A stretch of 64,000 nt of DNA from assembly GCF_021130785.1 (NCBI RefSeq), contig NC_060213.1, positions 130,772,001 through 130,836,000 of the forward strand. Reading direction: 5' to 3'. The position numbers were made by a program, and so were the translations under genes. This stretch comes from Homalodisca vitripennis (Eukaryota; Arthropoda; Insecta; Hemiptera; Cicadellidae). The notes below the pieces were generated by a model that had not been told where the DNA came from, searched no databases, and worked only from the letters and a program-made list of their open reading frames with translations. This document shows, one piece after another, positions 24,856 through 38,591 of this stretch. Each line of letters opens with the position of its first letter. Within the stretch, counting starts at the first letter, position 1.

Positions 24856-27610
24856 CGTTGATGCGCATGCGTTTATGTTTTATGTATTAATTTCACTAGC
24901 TGTTGAATAAAACTAGTTTTATATGTTCTATGTAGCTGAAGACACATACTTTGATTTAATACTCTGTGGATTTGAACGTAATTTTCTTGCTGTGTTGTGG
25001 ACATAAGCGTATTTGTCTTTGTCAATCTCAAGAAATAAACAAAACCAACTAAAAAGTAAGTAATACTTTTTAATAAGCATTGGTAGACTACAGATAAAGC
25101 CTTAAAATAAAAAAATGCATTGTGTAGGTGTAAAAAAAGCTATATTTGAACACAGCTAGGGGTACACATTTTAATAATTTTAAGTATACACATTTCCAAC
25201 AAACAGAATAAAAACGTGTTTCCAATCAAACACTAAATTATATAGAACTATGTATTTTTTTAAGTAGAAAAAATTTGGAATATAAATTAGTAATTGGTTA
25301 CCATGGAAACACATTTTAGTATTGATTTCAAGGGGCATAACACAACACAATCTTTACTTTTTTTTAGTTTATTTTTGTACTTTTAACAAGTAAAACAGCT
25401 CAATATCAGTTATATACTAATTTATTATTATTCAGCATCTGACATTGAAGAAATATATATATATATAACAACATATAGTTATGCAAGTAACATTATTTTT
25501 AAACAGATTTATTCCTGACTTTCAAATTCACGCAAATCTAAAACATATTCTGTGAAATTGGGCAGTGTTTGTAAGGTTTAGCAAACAAACTTGAACTCAA
25601 ATAGATAATAGACAATAAATAGATAGTGAAAATTGTGATAGTGGGTATAGAGTGGACCCCGAAAAACTTTAATAGAGTCCTGCCCCGGGCATCTCATGAA
25701 GGGGAAACCTTCCCAAGAAGGTGCGTACTAAGAAAGAAAATATTCATCACAAGTCAACTGGAGCGCAATACTGTTAAGTTCTCAACGAAATTAGAGTTCA
25801 CTAAATGACTAATTGTAATCAAATTGGCAATCAGCAGAATGAAGCTTCATTTAGCAATTCAATTATCAAACTGGTAATTGATTATTTTGATGGACCACTG
25901 AAATTGACAGATGGCCGATCTAGAAATTATTGCGTTTAGTTAAAATCCTAATTCGGCGGCCAGAACATCCTGACAAACTAAACTTCAATTGATGAATAAT
26001 TATTCCGCACTCATTCGCGCATTTAATGGTTATACCATTATCGCATTGTTTGTAATACTGCATTTGAATAGAGTTACTGTAATTACAATATTTTATAAAG
26101 ATGATTTATTAACACAATATGATAATGTAAACATTAATTAAACACTTATAAATCGGTAATACATTACAGGACGATATGATAATACAGCCCAAGTGAGTTG
26201 GTGAGAAAGTTAATTTAGAATATAGTTATTTATCACTCCAGCTGTGTGGTAAAAACGATGATTAATTTATTAAAAATATTTGTTGCTACAATAGGTGTAT
26301 AATAATTGGTATACAAATTAGATGTACCGAATGTTTAATAGTAATGTTATTTTCAATCATGTAATTGACAACAAAGTGTGTATAAACCAATCTTAAAAGA
26401 TTCAAATATAGGTATAGACAGATAAACTTTTGTAATATGGGTAGGGAAAATAGCAACTTATATTATGTGTTATGCTGTTATAATTAGTATACAAAATAAT
26501 CCATTCACAATTAATTTATAACAAGTATTAGACAAGAGCATATATAGTATTGGTTTTATTGTAGGATGGGGAACTATCTTTATTGTAATAGATGATTAAC
26601 ATTTCAATACAAAAAAATATAACATTTTTAGAAAGAAATTTACTTATACTCTAGTAGCTTACACTAATATTCTTTTTCATAATTACAATACGAGAGTAAT
26701 TAAGTTTTTTCATAAAATCATTTTTTTATCCAGGAGGGGGCTATGGCCCCCATGGCCACCCCTTTGGATACACCACTGGTATCAGATTCATTCAATGGTA
26801 CCTCTTACATTTGCAAGCTTTAGCTACAATTGTAGGCACAGCATCAACACTTTTTTTTAGAGATATCTCACTAAAAGTTTTTTTCTATTATTGCTTATTT
26901 GGTCTTAATGGTCATGGTCAAATTGTTTAATCAGATTTTGAGGATGGTAAGAGATAACAGTGATTTTTGAAGTAGGATTTCTATATGACGATCTAAACAC
27001 TCTAAATCACCTTTAGTGAGATTTGTAAATACAGTATAGTAAGGGAGTAATTGTCCCTTAAGAGTCAGCTGTAGTGAAAAGACCTTATGGTTTTCCCCAA
27101 AAGAACAATCTTAAATCTCGTTTACTTTTACGTCCTACTTTTTTAAGTACCGGTAGTGTTTTGCAAGATGCCTCATTTAAAATATACAATTACTTATTAA
27201 CTTTTTTTGTAAAGTGTAAACTTTTTTAATATTTAAACGATGAAATACAAGAAAGTTGAGAAGTTTTTTCTGGATACCCCTTAAAAAAATAGAAAAAAAT
27301 AAAAACCTTTGGATGCTTAAAATGTGTCATCTTTCATAATTCTACGACTAAAAATAAGATCATAAAATTGCACGAGATGTACTGTTGTCCTTATGGGACT
27401 ACAACAAAGATGACTGGCTCTTAAAAGAAGGAAAAAAGAATTGTCTTGGTTCGATTTGATTCAAATCTCTACAATCAATCAATATAGAGGGTATTAATAT
27501 TTTCCCCTCTTAATATCTTGATACCAGTAAAATAAAAAGAGATAAGACACAAAAGGATAATAGTGAGGATAACTTATAAATCCTTAAAGTTGAAGAGGAA
27601 CACTCCTGAC
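24856..27610. other. Intron between E4 and E5, no recognised features
   Basis: This is AT-rich with a short TA repeat near 25456-25467. A phrase CTATGGCCCCCATGGCC near 26742 resembles the GC-rich edges of other dispersed repeats in the window. I see no exon or RNA gene. Confidence 0.55.
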
Positions 27611-27793
27611 CTTGAACGAGAGCTCGAGGTTCTCCCCACCCCAGATGTCAAAGCCACTATCGTAGGTGCCCAACCTCTCGAAGAACGCCTTGTCGATACT
27701 GAAGAGTCCTCCGGCCATGGTTGGACTGAAGACGGGTTCCGCCGGATCCTTGTGTCGCTTCCGTTCTCTCTCCGGAACCGCATGCCAGTTAAA
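27611..27793 (-). CDS. PGANT exon E4: Gal/GalNAc-transferase motif WGGEN
   Basis: The exon has 183 bases, 61 codons, phase 0 at both ends, with a TTACAG acceptor and a GTCAGG donor. It begins [13 protein letters not shown], continues [20 protein letters not shown], and ends [22 protein letters not shown] and DIWGGEN are the most conserved stretches of the family and form part of the acceptor and donor sites. It follows WNLQ of either E3 exon and precedes the TWMCGG start of E5, as expected for the family. Several overlapping frames are open here, but only this one carries the motifs. Confidence 0.95.
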
Positions 27794-30700
27794 CTGTAAT
27801 AACAGACATGGCGAATGGGTTTTACTCTGCAACACAAAGTTTACAGGCAACTGGAATGCTCTCTACTGGTTGAGTAAGATTGTAATAGAGAATTTCTAAA
27901 TATGTCTACTTTATGTGTTTCTTTCAAATCAGTGGAACTTAGAAGTAAGTTTTCTATGTAAACCTGGTGATTTTCCTATCTTTGTAATAATCATTGTGTT
28001 CAGTCCTATTAATTTTAACCTTACATGTTTGTTTGATTTATCTCAATGATCATATTGTACAGTCCATAAAGCATAACAAGATTAACGAATAAAAATTTGT
28101 TTAAAATGATTGTTGATACAATTTTGAATAAGTTTTAATTTTTTACTTAATTTATTTCATACTTTCAAATACATTTTTGTAGTAATAAAGTAGCATTAAT
28201 TGCATATTTGTGTTGTGACCATCAGTACATCTAGGATCTAACTCAAATTCTAACAACAATGAGTTTTACTGTAAGTTTCTATTGCTGAGGAACAAAATCG
28301 CCCAAGGAAGAAGATAAAGAGAACAAAATTAATTAACATGAGAAAAATTAAAACCTAAAAGTGATCTATTCTGACATTAAATATTCAACTAAAATGCCAA
28401 AATTCCACTTTTATAAAAAGTTTTACTGGTTAGATAAATTGAAGCATTTAAAATATTTTAAATCATGTACTATTTTGAGACATTTCATAAAGAAAAAACT
28501 CACTTCTCAATTCTTTTCTCACAATAAATTTAGTGACTTTCCGCAAAATGTGTTGAAACAGAACTAAAGATCCAGAAAAGCTGGAATGCTGTTTTTGTTC
28601 CACTTAGAATCCTATCTGCAAGAAGCACTCAATACAACTCTTGTGCCGGAAAGACACTCTAGCTACATAAACCGAGGCACTCAAGTGCAACATACATCCC
28701 TTGTACAGTAAAAGCCCTCTTTGAGTTGACTTAAGTGTTCTATCCCTCAGATGCAGTGTGTTTAACTATTTCTCGAGTGTTTCCATTTACTTTGTATGGG
28801 TGGCAGTTGGTGTCTTACCAAAATACGCATTCTGTAGCGGAGACGTGTGTTACACAATAACATTTACATAACCACCAAATTATTGTTAACACAGAGTATA
28901 CCAGTACTTCAAAAATGAATTGTCTTACTTAATTGACAGCCTACATTAAATTTAAAGTGTAAATAAACACGGATTTGAATCCAAATTTGCCACTAGTTTA
29001 AATAAAATCAGTACTGTAAGTACTATATAAAGTCATAGTAAAACAACCATGTTAGTAAGTGTGGTATTATACTTACCTGAGTAGTTGGTTGGTAGGTTGG
29101 TGTAGCTGTTTCCAATAAAACTAGGTGACCAGAACAAGTCGTATTTACTTTATTTCCTATTCATAATATAGAAGAAACTTATTCAGTTCATAAACGTTAA
29201 AAAGATCTTATTCTTTAAAAATAAAGTATTCATTTTGATCCTTTGGATAGAATAAAACAAGTTTTATGAGCATACCTGTTTTAATGTAAGTAAATCACCT
29301 GGTTATTTCTCCATATTTATTTCCATTAGTGAAACTAAAAATTTCTAAAACAAACACTAAGAATTTTGAATAAATTATTAATTATTTGATTGTCCTGCTG
29401 TAAAAAAGTTTCTCACAAATTAAGTATTACACTTTGTTCTGGACATTTCGAGGACAGTCATCTATAACATTTTATAACAGTTTGAAACTTAATTAAGTAT
29501 TTATATTTTTAATCAAGATGATATATGCTTTTAATCCATGACTTATTTTATGATAATTAATTACACTGTGCATATGCATCTTGCAACATTATTGATGTAT
29601 ATTTATAGTAGAGAATATGCTCTCTTCTCTCGCTCTCCTATCAGGCAGAATGGCAATCGGACTTTTATAAGTGTTCAAAATTATACAAGATTCAATTTTA
29701 ATTTTGAGTTAATTGGAATTGATACCGTTATTCAACTCCAAATAGATGGTCTGATTTTATCGAATAATCCAGTGACTGAAAACCAAGGGCCTGCAATTTA
29801 TCGTACGCTGGAACGAGTTACGATATCCAATCACAGTGATCGAATGTAGTAATTAATATATATGACAAGTGAACTTTGAATTCGCACTAGTTGACGCCCA
29901 ACTTATTTCTTTTAATTAACTTAGGTGTGCCAGAGTCTTTTGACCTAGTCGACTTGCTGGCTGTAAGCCAAGTTAGACTGAAATCAGTGGTCAGTTCCGA
30001 TCAGTCCAAATCGGTCTAAACACTTTGTTTCTACTTGAATGGGTTTCAGGGTTATTCCGCAAGATCCAATTAATTAAAAAGAGGCTTAAAGAAAATTTTA
30101 ATAGTAGCTCATTCTGTTTTGAAATTTTGACTAATGCAGATTATAATACAGGTAGGTCTTTGAAACAGTACCAAACATTCAAAATAAGTACGGTCATTCA
30201 AAAACAGAAGAGCAAAAGTCCGTTATATTAAAGAAAATAAGAGACAAAGAAGGCAAATATCATACTATAAAAAAAATGGTATTCTTTGATAAAGAAGCCA
30301 GATTGATTGTTGATTGGTTGAATTTCAGCCAATCCTGATACAGCTCAGCTCCTCCAATCATCAATTAAGCTGATGTATATTACTGGCAGTGCTAGTTTCA
30401 ATTTGACATCTGTTGACTGAAGGCTGCTTTCTACAATGAGGTCAAAATATTTTAAGATTTTTATCGTGCTAGTGATGTTTCAACACGGTGTGGACTGGAA
30501 AACATGTGACATTCATGAGACCAGCTGTGTAAACCTAATAACTGAGTCGTATGTTTTGTTTCCTTTATGTAGAAATGGTTTTAACTTTGAACTGTATTTA
30601 TTTATTTTTAACAATGAAGGATTTGAAAGGAGAATTAATGCCAGCATTCTCGATTGGTTAGGTATTTACAACAAACCAGGCACAATAAATTTTAAAACTT

Positions 30701-31022
30701 TAAAACTTTAAATTTTAAATTTTCAAAATAACCTTTAAGAAGTTATTTGAGTTGGTTAGTACCTTTACAATCGTTAATTGCAATTTTATCACAATTATTC
30801 TCTTGATGTGATAGAAATTATACATTGTATAATTTTTATTAGTATTCTATTTGTCTCAAGAAAAGATTTGTGAATATTTGTTTACTATAATATATAATAT
30901 ATATTAAAATCTATATTATAATTTTTAACACTCATTAAAGTCAATAGATTAGACTGGTCATATTTTTATTTGACTTTTTAACATCTGGTCACCAAAATTC
31001 AGTCGATCTGTCCATGACTCAC
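27794..31022. other. Intron between E3B and E4, no recognised features
   Basis: This is AT-rich intron. A plus-strand frame at 30436-30711 starts with a hydrophobic stretch (YFKIFIVLVMF) like a signal peptide, but it has no family resemblance and may be chance. ATTGGTT/AACCAATC palindromes occur near 30316 and similarly near 18935. Confidence 0.5.
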
Positions 31023-31165
31023 CTGAAGGTTCCAGGAGAAGCCACCGACCTGTGGGTAACTGCTCCAGGCGATCTCGAACGTGTCGTCGTTGATGTTCTC
31101 TATCACCGGACAGACGACATTGGTGGGGTTCTGAGCAATGCGGCCCAGGAGAGGTTCCAGCCAGC
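31023..31165 (-). CDS. PGANT alternative exon E3B (catalytic domain)
   Basis: The exon has 143 bases: GC completing the Gly codon, then 47 codons, leaving phase 0, with a CCGTAG acceptor and a GTGAGT donor. It encodes WLEPLLGRIAQN, VVCPVIENINDDTFEI and VGGFSWNLQ. It is intact and parallels E3A. The differences cluster in the middle, where IENINDDTFEIAWSSYPQ replaces the E3A stretch. If E3A and E3B were both spliced in, E3B would be read in the wrong frame and reach TGA after 20 codons. If both were skipped, E2 joined to E4 would read GTT TAA and stop at once. So exactly one must be used. Confidence 0.9.
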
Positions 31166-34100
31166 CTACGGACACCTCCACTGTCTCAGTATCACTATAA
31201 CTAACGGAGTTCTGCATGCGCAGCAGCAGGGGTCCAATATGCCTGAGTTCCGTTGCTCAGTTTTCAAAATTTTCAATTTAAGAATTTTTAAATTTGTTCG
31301 CTTACTGTGGTGACCCTGTTCTTATTGAAGACGTTCTTAACCGATGCTAATTCACCTTTGAAAAAGTATTTTATTCCTTCTTTACGAAGATTTGTTTTCA
31401 TAAAAAATACACCTACCATTAGAATTTCTGTTGAGTGAGACTTCTAAACGGTTTCACAAATTGATCTTTATTTTAACAGTAATTAAAATTGAGACTTCCA
31501 ATTTCGATACATTAAAACATACAGGTAATTTACCAAACATTCAATGTCACACTTAATCGAGTTGCTAAGAACAAGCAAACAAGCTACAATGAGTGGAAGA
31601 ATTGAGTTAACAGTGAAATAATTATACAAGTTAAAGAAAAACATTGAAAAGGTTGCATTTTTCACTAAGAAAAGAGGACATGTTGAAGGTGTAGTTTTTT
31701 AACATTAAGCACTTCAATGCAATACACAGGTTTGTTTAACGTACCAGGTTAAAGCAAAGTACTTATTACGTCAAGAAAAGGCAGTATACAAGAATCAATT
31801 TTCAACAATTTCCCCAATATTTGTACAAGAGTTCTAGCTCGATTTCAAGATTCAATATCCGAATTAACCCTCTCCCCCCTCCCCAATAGTTTTTTTTTAT
31901 AGTTTAGCAAAGAGTTTTCTTTTGATTATAGCTATCACAGAAAAATTACAACTTAAGACAAAAATGTATTTAAATCATCTTTAAAGGAAAGGAGAACACC
32001 TACTTTCCTGAAATTTTTGTTATTGTTTTGAACTATGAAATTCTTACTCTGGTGAACACCAATTTCATAAATCTTATAATGTTAGTTACAGTTATCAGAT
32101 ATTATTGCTAAAGTTGTTTAAATTGTGTGTGTTGACTTTGTATAAATGCCAAACAAAAAAGTTAGGACCACTCTACATATATATTTACTTCAAATAAACA
32201 GTGTTTAGTATTTTCACAAAATTCACAAAATTACTAACAGTGCATCTAAATTAGATTTTATCATACTAAACAAAATGTATCAGTGCATCTAAATTGGATT
32301 TTATCATACTAAACAAAATGTATAAGTTCAGTCCACCCATAAAGATATCCTGTTGATAGAAGACAACTGTTTGTGGTATATTAAATTTTAAAATGTACAT
32401 ACAAATCAATGTGTATGTTGAGAAGTTTAAATACAAAAAAATATGTTATTTTAAATAATATTTATATTTTGAATAAAAAGAAAATATTTTTAACCTTTTC
32501 AGTGCCAGACTTTTTGGAACTATTGAGTATTTTTTCAGAGGTGCTATCAAATTAAACTGTGCTATTTTTAGCAATTCATATGAAAAAATATCATAATTTT
32601 GCTTTTTTACTGGCTGCATTCGAAAAACTTCTTAAAATAAAAAACCATACAATAAAACGATTTTGTTGATTAAAATTTTTTGGATTATCGTTCGTAAATA
32701 CCAACAAAATCACACTCAGTAGAAGCAAGCACATTCAAATAATATTATTTCAAATCTACCAATTTTTATCTATTTATTTTCAAAAATAAAAATATTGCAT
32801 TTTTTAATTAACACCACCCATACTGATTGGTTACTATTGTCACTGCTACTGATTAGTCAGTATGAAACATGTTTAACCAGAGAATGTTAATTTTTTAACG
32901 TCCGGTTATCCGAAAGTTGGCACTGAAAGGGTTAAATTAGAGCTAATAACTTGTTGGAATTAATCAGTATTTCAATGATGAAAATTAAATGGTGTATGAA
33001 AATTAAGAGATGCTATGACACATCAACACTCAATGATGTATGAAACTATAGGTGTTGAAAATCTCATGTAAACTTCTTTACATTTTACATTAACATGTGT
33101 TGAAATTGGTTTTATTTTATTACTGACGTTCTTATTTTGTAACGTTTTAGAATTATTTAACTTTATGAGCGTAAAAAAATAACTGTCTGAGAAATCCATA
33201 CATCACGACAATCCAATTTTCCTTACGTTCAAAATGACATTGAATAGTCTGAAAAGTTGTAATTTTAATAGCGAAAAGGCAGCATTTCAGCAGTAATGAA
33301 CTCTCCTGGACTATAGAATAGTGCAAATCAATGGCCACAATCCACAAAGTACCTCTCCCCGTGGAGGTGTGGGGGTGAGAGTGAGAGAGAGAGAGAGAGT
33401 GTGAGAGGGGAGGGGGGAATCAGCACAAACGCTGCTGAGATTAATCTGATCAGCGATACACTTTGTCAGGGCTTCTGAAAGCCCTCTGTTTGCTAACACA
33501 ACAGCCCTTCCCACTGATTTCCCTTCGGTTCCTCCTCCAACGTTTCTGTTGTTTTATATCACACAAGTTCTTTTTCCATTCACTAACCAAACATGATTCC
33601 CAAAATCAATCTCCGAGTGCTGAAAATGAAAAGAAGAGGAACCTATACTCGGTAAGTTGTCTAAATTTGTCGGAACAAAATTACATTACTGTAGTTTATT
33701 ATGTGAACCCAACGTAAAATATTATATGAAAACTGAATCAAGCTACATACGTAGGAAGTTTTTAAAAGCTCCATCAGTCTCTATAGAATTTAGCCCAAAC
33801 AACCAATTTGAAAACTAAACTTAATAAGTCGCTGGCCAAACAGTGTTATTATAGTTTCGACGATCTACTGCTGTCCTGAAGGGTGGGATCCGTGCTGTCA
33901 AACAGTCCTGGGATAGAGTAATAGATTAGTTTCGAAAATTTTAAATAAATACCATATGTGCATTTTTATGAATTCTTAAGTTTTTAAACTCAGAATTTAA
34001 TATTAAAATCTACAAGTCTTAGTTATTTGCTTAGGTAGTTATCAAGTAAAAAAAAGTTATTTTAAATAAAAACATCAAATCCAACAGTCAACTAGAGTAC

Positions 34101-37100
34101 TTTTTACATTTTTCCAGAGAAGGTTTTCTTTTTAACATACTAAATGATTATTATTGAATTATATATAGTTTCATTCTAGTTTGAATTTCTCAGATAAAAT
34201 AAGTGATAATGGGACTGTGTAGTAGTTATTGAATTTTAGTTTATCTAAATCCATTTGTTTCGGATCTACTAAGATTATTACTTTGTCTGTTTGAAAGAGA
34301 AAAGTTTCATTGTGGTACCATAAAATTGTAATAAGAGTTAAAAATAAACTTTTTGGCATTGATTTGTATTTGTATTTCTTTAATACGTTTATTTTATTGT
34401 ACACTCAACGTTTTAGTGTTGTAATGTATTGCATAAATGTGTGTTTGTATTATTTTGAATAATACATTATTTTTATACTTGCGTTTATTAAGTTGGAACA
34501 GTTAAGATTTTTAAATATAAAGACCCATTAAGTGACACCTCATTTGAAGGTCTTTGATAAAAGAAGGAGAACAATGGAAACTAGAGCTTTCTATCTCAAC
34601 CCAGTACAAAATGGCAGCTCAATGAAATAAATTAAGCCAAAACAAGAACATCCACATTCACAAGGTAACCTCAACAGACAACCACTTTCCCAACAATAAG
34701 GTCACATAGCTGTTCTTATGAATATTGTTATAACTGAAGACTTATTATCGAGTAGTGAAGTTTTACAACTTAAATTATAGTAATGAAACAGCCACACGTG
34801 CTTTAAAACACACAGTTGCAAAAAATTTTATTTTTATAATGTACTGTATAATTCTTGGTAAATTGTTTTTACATAAATACAAAAATTCAAACTACAATAA
34901 TTAAAAATAACACAAAAATTTCCATATTGATCAATATGGAACAAATTGAAAATGCTTTTATTGTTTGGATCGTTGTGTGTTCAGTAATCAATAGACAATA
35001 TATTTATTTTGTCACAGAGAAAACACAGTGTACTGAACTCTGATGATTGACAGATTAATTCTCAATGAAACAAAACAACCTTTTATTAAAAAAAAACGAT
35101 TTGCAATTATATTTTATTTATGACTAAAGCGATAAATACTCCACTAAAGGATTATACTACGTCAACTGCAGCACAATTAAAAGCAGTAAAATTATAAAAG
35201 CGTTGAAACTGGAACAAGCGCAGTTAACATATTGTTCGTTTACGTAGGATGTACTTAATACATACCGGAACTGGACGAATTGTGAACGCTTCTGGTTCGT
35301 GCACTATACTAATTTGACTATATTGTATACTTACGTCGTCGGTAGGTGTTGTTCAGCTTGTAGTAAATTTTCTATGTGCAGAGTTTTGGTGCATGCATAA
35401 TGAGTTAACATAATTGTGCAATGTGCAGTCAGTGGAAGTCTTTCTATAAGTGGATTTTCTTGAAACTTTACTCAAAGACATTATACTCACTACGAATTCG
35501 GAATATTGCAAAGTTTTCAGGTCAATTTCTCCGGTGATACAAAACCGATTTTCTAAGACGATAAAAACTGTCAAAGCCAGTCAGTCATCTGGCGCACAGA
35601 AAGCACAAAATGAGTTCAACACTACTGAACGTTGTGCCACAAAAGAAAGGAAACTTTGTAAATTTATGCATTACCTCCTTTGAGAAGCTGCAAACTTGTC
35701 ACCCGGCAAAAAAGGCCGTACAATGAATTTCAATAGCAGCTTTATGACTGGGGAATTCTGAAGTTCTTCATTGAATTAGGAATTGAACGGCTTAATAAAG
35801 GAGCAAAGTTGCAGCATCAGAAATAGATTGGCGAGTCACTCGAAACTTTGCGATACTTCGGAACAAAGTTGGAGCCTCCGAGTGCTTATTTGTGTAGCGT
35901 CTTGGCTATCTGTTTCATTAGTCCTCCGGAGAAGAAATGCTAAACAGCTTTGTATTTTGCTTGCGAAAGTGGAATTTATTTGCAACTCTTAGGAACCTTC
36001 TGTTGCCGTAAGACAACGTATTTTATTCAAGGTATTTTCAAGCAAGCTTGGGGAATGAATTAGTAAACCTTTCTCGAAATACAAAATCTTTTAGAATAAA
36101 ATTTGGAGCAAATAATTATCTCTCTTTGATGCAAGAACGTTGTCTAACAATAACAATGTAAAAAATAAAATTTAAATTGTCAATGATTAAGTATTAAAAA
36201 TATGGCTTTAAAATGATTTATGTCATTTATTACAAGCTAAATACTAAACACTACCTAACAAACCTACTAATAAAATGTAAATAAAATCTCAAATAGTACA
36301 TTATTATTTTAAAACATGTTATCTGTTTTCCAATCTGTGTACCTATCTGTAAATCAATTAATCCACAATAAATAGCCTAAAACTTTGTATTTTTTCAGAT
36401 TTCCTACAGATTCACAATTCTTTTCAAGAAATTAAGGTTATGAAAATAAATATATTCCTAACGATGTATGCTAAAAAAAAAAAACACTTTTTTTGTCAAA
36501 AGTTTACCTTTCGAAAATGTTAATGCTTTCTCTAAAATAAGTAATTTTAACTTATTTTTTAGGTTACTTATATTAATTGACCTTAATTGATTGTAATTGA
36601 CCTGACCTAAATTATTGTATATTTGAAAATAAAGAGTAATTAGATTTGATTTGACTATAATAAAACAACAGACAAAATTTGTCTGATTGTTTTCCATTGA
36701 GATTTAAGTTCCTTTCCATATAGTATGAATGTAAAAACTCAGCTAATATCGTTTAAGGTTCTTAGACCATTTTCCCCTGACCAAAGAAGGGAAATCTCGG
36801 CAAGGTCATCATAGAAATATCAGTTAACCGGATCTGTCCAAGAATATAGTCTGACAGGAAGTAAGCTTGGCCAGCTACTGCCACCTGGTGACCTGAAAGC
36901 GAGATACGACTGTCATAAAATTGGAGTCTCATGCAATCCCAACACTTCGTCTCCTCCCCCACATCATGAGGCAAAGTTTTATTTTCTTTTGTCTTTGAAA
37001 AAAAAAGAAATATTTTCAACAATTTACTCGAGCGTATTCCTTTTGTTCAACCTATAAAACTATGCAGATATTCACAAAAAAACCAAATTATTTTCAGTAA

Positions 37101-38442
37101 TTTTTTAGCAATCCTTGCTTAGACTTTGAGCTTTCTGATAGACGATAAGATGTTTTAAATAATAATGCATTATTTTAGATTTTATTTACAAATTAGTTAG
37201 TACGGTTTCGTTGGGTAGTGTTTAGTATTTAGCTTGTAATAAATTACATAAATGTTGCTAATGATGAGTTTCCATCTCGTTTGTGTAGATATTTGAGAAT
37301 TTAATTCATTTTTAAAGTACGAGTGCGCCAATGTGAATCAGGATTGGCAGACTAGCTGTACAGCCGTGTGCTCATATTGCATCAAATGTTTGGAAGGCGT
37401 TTACCATTGGTACGATCTGGCATCGTTATCACCTGTCAAGTGTTGATAATTTCCTTAATGTTTTAACATGTATTGTAGGTAAGATTCAAAGTCGATTTTG
37501 GCTTCACTACAGTAAAAGTGGTGCTAAAATATAGTACGAGATAACTTTTGTAAAAGCAATTATTTTGGTGACATCGACAGTTCTTTATTTACATTTTGTT
37601 ATTGACGAAGGATCATTTAAAAGGATAACTTACCATCGTTTTATGTTACAAAAATATATAACACAACCTTTTGACGACTAAAATCCACCCTCTTTCTCAG
37701 GTGTCCAAATGATTCTAAAACTTGAATTGGAATATACACTAAAAATATCATCATTAACCTTAGAAGTTGTTGACACAAGAGGGAAGAGGGTAGATTATAA
37801 TAGTCGAAACGTCATGGTTTATATTTTTGTAAGAAATCAAGACAGCAAATCATGATATCAACGTGATATCACAGAACTCGGTAACGAAAAATCTGGGCGT
37901 TATTACAGTCCACGCGATACTCTTTCTCGTCAAGTACGAAACCTTCCCAGGAAAACTAAGAAACCCAAATTTGTTATTTTCACCATAGTTGTGGGTGGAA
38001 ACTAAAACTTTGCTGAACTAAATTATTTTACTAAGTAGTTTCCATTGAACGTTGTTAAGTGACAGAGATTTAAGGTAGAATTTTTAGAAGAAGGAAAACT
38101 ATTTCACGGCTTCATGGGAAACAGCTAGAACAATGTTGACATTTGTGTGCCCTTCAATATGTGGAGGGATAATATTTTGCTGTTAATGACCCAATCGTAG
38201 TTTATTTCATTGACAATTTCTTCTTCCTTACTAATCCGACCGCTATAGACTTTAACTTCAGTATTAAAACTACATTTGCATGAAAAGCGGATTTTGCAGA
38301 CGTTGCAGGACATAAAGGATACAAAGGTAGTCGTTTTCTAAGTCGGCTTCGGTATGGTCTGCGATAAAAGTGGGCGGTCCACATTCTAAACGACAAGACT
38401 TCCAGTGGCCGCGACTTTGATCGGGTGCTTCCAGCAAGATAC
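31166..38442. other. Intron separating E3A from E3B, 7.3 kb
   Basis: This intron lies between the two mutually exclusive exons. It contains a 43-bp direct duplication (about 32239-32322), a GA-rich microsatellite (about 33375-33415) and a moderately GC-rich block at 33840-33910. A minus-strand open frame at 36762-37022 has no recognisable motif. I found no third copy of exon E3. Confidence 0.5.
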
Positions 38443-38591
38443 CTGGAGGTTCCAGTCGAAGCCTCCGACGTTGACGCCCCCGGAGTCTCTCCAGTGGTAC
38501 TCCAGCGTGGTGTCGTCTATGACGTCGATCACGGGGCAGACGACCGTGGTGGAGTCCTGGGCGATTCGGTCCAACAGAGGTTCTAGCCAGC
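38443..38591 (-). CDS. PGANT alternative exon E3A (catalytic domain)
   Basis: The exon has 149 bases: GC completing Gly from E2, then 49 codons, leaving phase 0. A CCCCAG acceptor and a GTATCT donor flank it. It encodes [28 protein letters not shown] and VGGFDWNLQ, the segment that follows the DxH strand in GalNAc-transferases. No stop or frameshift is present. E3B, 7.3 kb further along the transcript, encodes the same segment with about 64 percent identity by my hand alignment. E3A has a two-residue longer variable stretch (HWRDSGGVN) before the shared VGGF. Its IDVIDD sequence is closer to what I know of the family than that of E3B, so E3A may be the ancestral-type choice; this is inference. 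Confidence 0.92.

Noticed and set aside
24385..24890. Open frames of about 150 codons on both strands
   Set aside because: They are produced by the 42-bp minisatellite, whose length is divisible by three and which lacks stops in one frame on each strand.
31014..31313. Plus-strand frame of 99 codons opposite exon E3B
   Set aside because: It is the antisense shadow of E3B. The same holds for plus-strand frames over E3A, E4 and E2.
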